This document shows, in pieces, positions 14,486 through 16,015 of a stretch of 16,015 nucleotides of DNA. The notes below the pieces were generated by a model. It worked only from the letters and a program-made list of their open reading frames with translations. It did no database searches and was not told the DNA's origin. A program made the translations under genes and the position numbers. Source of the DNA: JAADHY01 sp964428935 (GTDB lineage Bacteria > Planctomycetota > Planctomycetia > Planctomycetales > Planctomycetaceae); the NCBI GenBank assembly GCA_964428935.1, contig CAYSAG010000104.1:1-16015 (forward strand), in the 5' to 3' direction. Numbering within the stretch: the first letter of the stretch is position 1; each line of letters opens with the position of its first letter.

Positions 14486-14978
14486 GAGCTTTTTCCTGAG
14501 CGTCGTTCCGGGAATCGAGGACGGTTCCAACCTCAAACACGGCCTCCGTGCCCAAGGCGCCGGTTCCAGCCGGACAGCACCAGCAAGCGGCGACGACCGT
14601 GGGCCGCGCACCAGTCGCCGAAGGCGACCGCCAAGCAACGGCCGTCTCCAACTGTAGCAAAGACGCTGGCTCGTTGACATTCACCGCGTCTCGCCCGCTG
14701 GCTGACCGCCCGTCCCCAAGCCGCTCAAGCGAGCCGAAGTCGCCGCCTTGTTGGCGTTGCCTAAAACGGCCGGTACAATCCCGAGCGTCGCTGTTGAGCG
14801 GCGGAGTCTCGTTGTCGCAGGTGCGGAACGTGGCTGCTGGAGGACCGGCACGCCCGGACACGGAACCGGCGGCTGGACACGCACGCACCACAGGCCTCAG
14901 CGCGAAGGGCCGTCGGACAGGCCGGCAAGGGTCGACGCACCCCAGGGGAAACACCAAGCAACCGAGAGCCACAGGCCC
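14486..14978. other. Divergent intergenic region between the GspF-like gene and fabI
   Basis: This 493-base interval has only shadow-like open frames. On the plus strand it holds a good sigma-70-like promoter (14751-14779), giving a GC-rich leader of about 190 bases before fabI. I did not recognise a riboswitch, SRP RNA, RNase P RNA or 6S-like RNA in this leader. No convincing promoter for the GspF-like gene was found on the minus strand. Confidence 0.45.
14751..14779 (+). promoter_or_regulatory. Sigma-70-like promoter upstream of fabI
   Basis: TTGGCG (14751-14756), 17 bases, then TACAAT (14774-14779). The -10 element matches five of six bases, the -35 four of six and the spacing is optimal. 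The predicted start is near 14786, about 190 bases before the fabI ATG. In this GC-rich setting the AT-containing -10 stands out. Confidence 0.5.
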
Positions 14979-15794
14979 ATGGGCACAGACTTTCTGGGAC
15001 TCCAAGGCAAGAAGGTTCTGGTCTGCGGAGTGGCGAACCGACGCAGTGTGGCCTTTCACGTGGGTCGGGTGTTGACCGACGTGGGCGCCGAGGTGCTCTA
15101 CTCGGTGAAGGACACGTCCGTTCGCCAGTCGGTCGAGAAGCTGCTTTCGCCGGCCCCGGTTTACGTGTGCGACGTGGAGCAGCAACAGCAAATCGACGCG
15201 CTGGCCGACCGCGTGCGGCAGGAGCACGGTCAGATTCACGGCTTCGTCCACTCGATTGCCTACGCCGACTACTCTGCCGGCTGGCTTCCCTTTCACGAGA
15301 CGCCTCGGGAAGCTTTCTTGCAAGCGGTCAACGTGTCGTGCTTTTCGCTGATTGCTTTGTCGAATGCCCTGAAAGACTTGATCGAGCCGGAGCAGGGCAG
15401 CGTAGTGGCCATGTCCATTTCGACCACGCGAATGGCCGCCGAGAACTACGGGTACATGGCCCCGGTGAAAGCCGCGCTGGACTCGTCCGTCTGTTTCCTG
15501 GCCAAGTCCTTTTCGCGTTTTTCGAAGGTGCGGTTCAACGCCGTCTGCGCCGGACCGCTCAAGACGTCCGCGTCGGCGGGCATTCCGGGCTACGTCGACA
15601 GCTACTTGCACGCCGAAAAGGCCACGCTCCGGAAGAAAGGTGTGCAGACCGAAGAGGTGGCCAACGTGGTGGCCTTCCTGCTCAGTCCCCGCTCGTCCGC
15701 CATCAACGCTCAAGGCATTGTCGTCGACGCGGGCATGTCGGTGAACTACTTCGACGAGGAACTCGTTCGAGGACGCAAAACGACCGAAGGCTAA
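14979..15794 (+). CDS. fabI: Enoyl-ACP reductase, FabI-type short-chain dehydrogenase
   Basis: The protein has 271 residues (E. coli FabI 262) from the ATG at 14979. The frame is open upstream, but that part is not FabI-like; the ribosome binding site is weak. FabI reduces trans-2-enoyl-ACP with NAD(P)H in the last step of each fatty-acid elongation cycle. The nucleotide-binding turn is the FabI-type GVANRRSVAFHVGRVL (17-32), not the common GxxxGxG. HSIAYA (91-96) and AGPLKTSASAGI (191-202) are family hallmarks, and DAGMSVNYF closes the domain. The catalytic pair is Y157-X6-K164. The second active-site aromatic (Tyr146 in E. coli, Phe149 in InhA) aligns with Ile147 here, an oddity. A related SDR with a different role is possible but less likely. 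The gene seems monocistronic. Confidence 0.87.
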   Translation: MGTDFLGLQGKKVLVCGVANRRSVAFHVGRVLTDVGAEVLYSVKDTSVRQSVEKLLSPAPVYVCDVEQQQQIDALADRVRQEHGQIHGFVHSIAYADYSAGWLPFHETPREAFLQAVNVSCFSLIALSNALKDLIEPEQGSVVAMSISTTRMAAENYGYMAPVKAALDSSVCFLAKSFSRFSKVRFNAVCAGPLKTSASAGIPGYVDSYLHAEKATLRKKGVQTEEVANVVAFLLSPRSSAINAQGIVVDAGMSVNYFDEELVRGRKTTEG

Positions 15795-15963
15795 CGCGAC
15801 TCGACCGACGCCGAAACGCACCGCCCACCGACGCGCCACAGACCGACGTTCGCTCCGCCTGAAAGAAACGACGAGCCGCGCCGTAGCCCCTCCCACGCGG
15901 GACACCAACTTCGGCGGCAAAAGCGGCTCATCACATAATTGCGCGCGGTATGGGGAGTGAGGG

Positions 15964-16015
15964 CTAGCCGATCAGTTCGTAGCGTGTCAGGTGCAGGGCG
16001 TAGAGTTTGAGCCGG
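15964..16015 (-). CDS. C-terminal end of an unidentified gene
   Basis: On the minus strand the window edge opens into a frame reading RLKLYALHLTRYELIG and then TAG (15966-15964). The hydrophobic/basic alternation looks like a real protein C-terminus, unlike the two other frames. Only about 17 residues are visible, so no family can be named. It would converge with fabI, leaving a 169-base gap without a clear terminator. Confidence 0.45.
   Translation of the reverse strand, partial: RLKLYALHLTRYELIG

Noticed and set aside
14786..14978. Small structured RNA or riboswitch in the fabI leader
   Set aside because: I compared it by eye with SRP RNA, RNase P RNA and c-di-GMP aptamer core motifs and saw none; only GC-rich local inverted repeats.
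15876..15900. CCGCG/CGCGG inverted repeat after fabI as a terminator
   Set aside because: A five-base stem with a 15-base loop and no T-run is expected often in GC-rich DNA.

Overview
The window is GC-rich bacterial chromosome with housekeeping and flagellar genes. I see no phage, transposon, CRISPR or plasmid functions. The best guess for the host is a member of the Planctomycetota, at moderate confidence. This rests on an L-ring protein FlgH without a lipoprotein cysteine, a fused SecDF with an enlarged SecF periplasmic loop, a short FlgJ without a muramidase domain, a stand-alone GspF-like protein, and Arg/Pro-rich linkers between domains. No rRNA or other phylogenetic marker is present to confirm this.

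Layout. At the left edge, the 3' part of an M24 metallopeptidase gene (1-615, +) converges on a long block transcribed leftwards on the minus strand. In transcription order that block is: a GspF-like membrane protein (14485-13442), tgt (13316-12195), yajC (11876-11532), secDF (11471-8523), then flgF (8086-7322), flgG (7194-6394), flgA (6029-4875), flgH (4878-3913), flgI (3895-2807), a flgJ-type rod-binding protein (2712-2332) and a PAP2-type lipoprotein phosphatase (2302-884). At the right end an enoyl-ACP reductase gene, fabI (14979-15794, +), is divergent from the GspF-like gene. The last bases hold the C-terminal end of a further minus-strand gene.

How the genes work together. FlgF and FlgG are rod proteins. 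FlgA is the periplasmic chaperone for P-ring assembly, FlgI and FlgH form the P and L rings, and FlgJ is the rod-binding cap. Together they form a rod-and-ring assembly operon, here with flgA inserted between flgG and flgH. YajC and SecDF are Sec-translocon accessory proteins. They lie directly upstream and would serve export of FlgA, FlgI, FlgH and the PAP2 lipoprotein, all of which carry Sec-type signals. tgt upstream of yajC-secDF is a widely conserved arrangement.

Regulation. The most notable regulatory signal is a sigma-28-like promoter (TAAA-N16-GCCGATGA) just upstream of flgF. It would give the flagellar block its own start separate from secDF. A sigma-70-like promoter (TTGGCG-N17-TACAAT) lies about 200 bases before fabI. 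The best protein-level oddities are an apparent internal duplication of the SecF periplasmic domain, an extra N-terminal membrane segment in SecDF, and FlgH without a lipid anchor. I found no clearly new multi-gene system; the region is essentially ordinary, with several lineage-type peculiarities.
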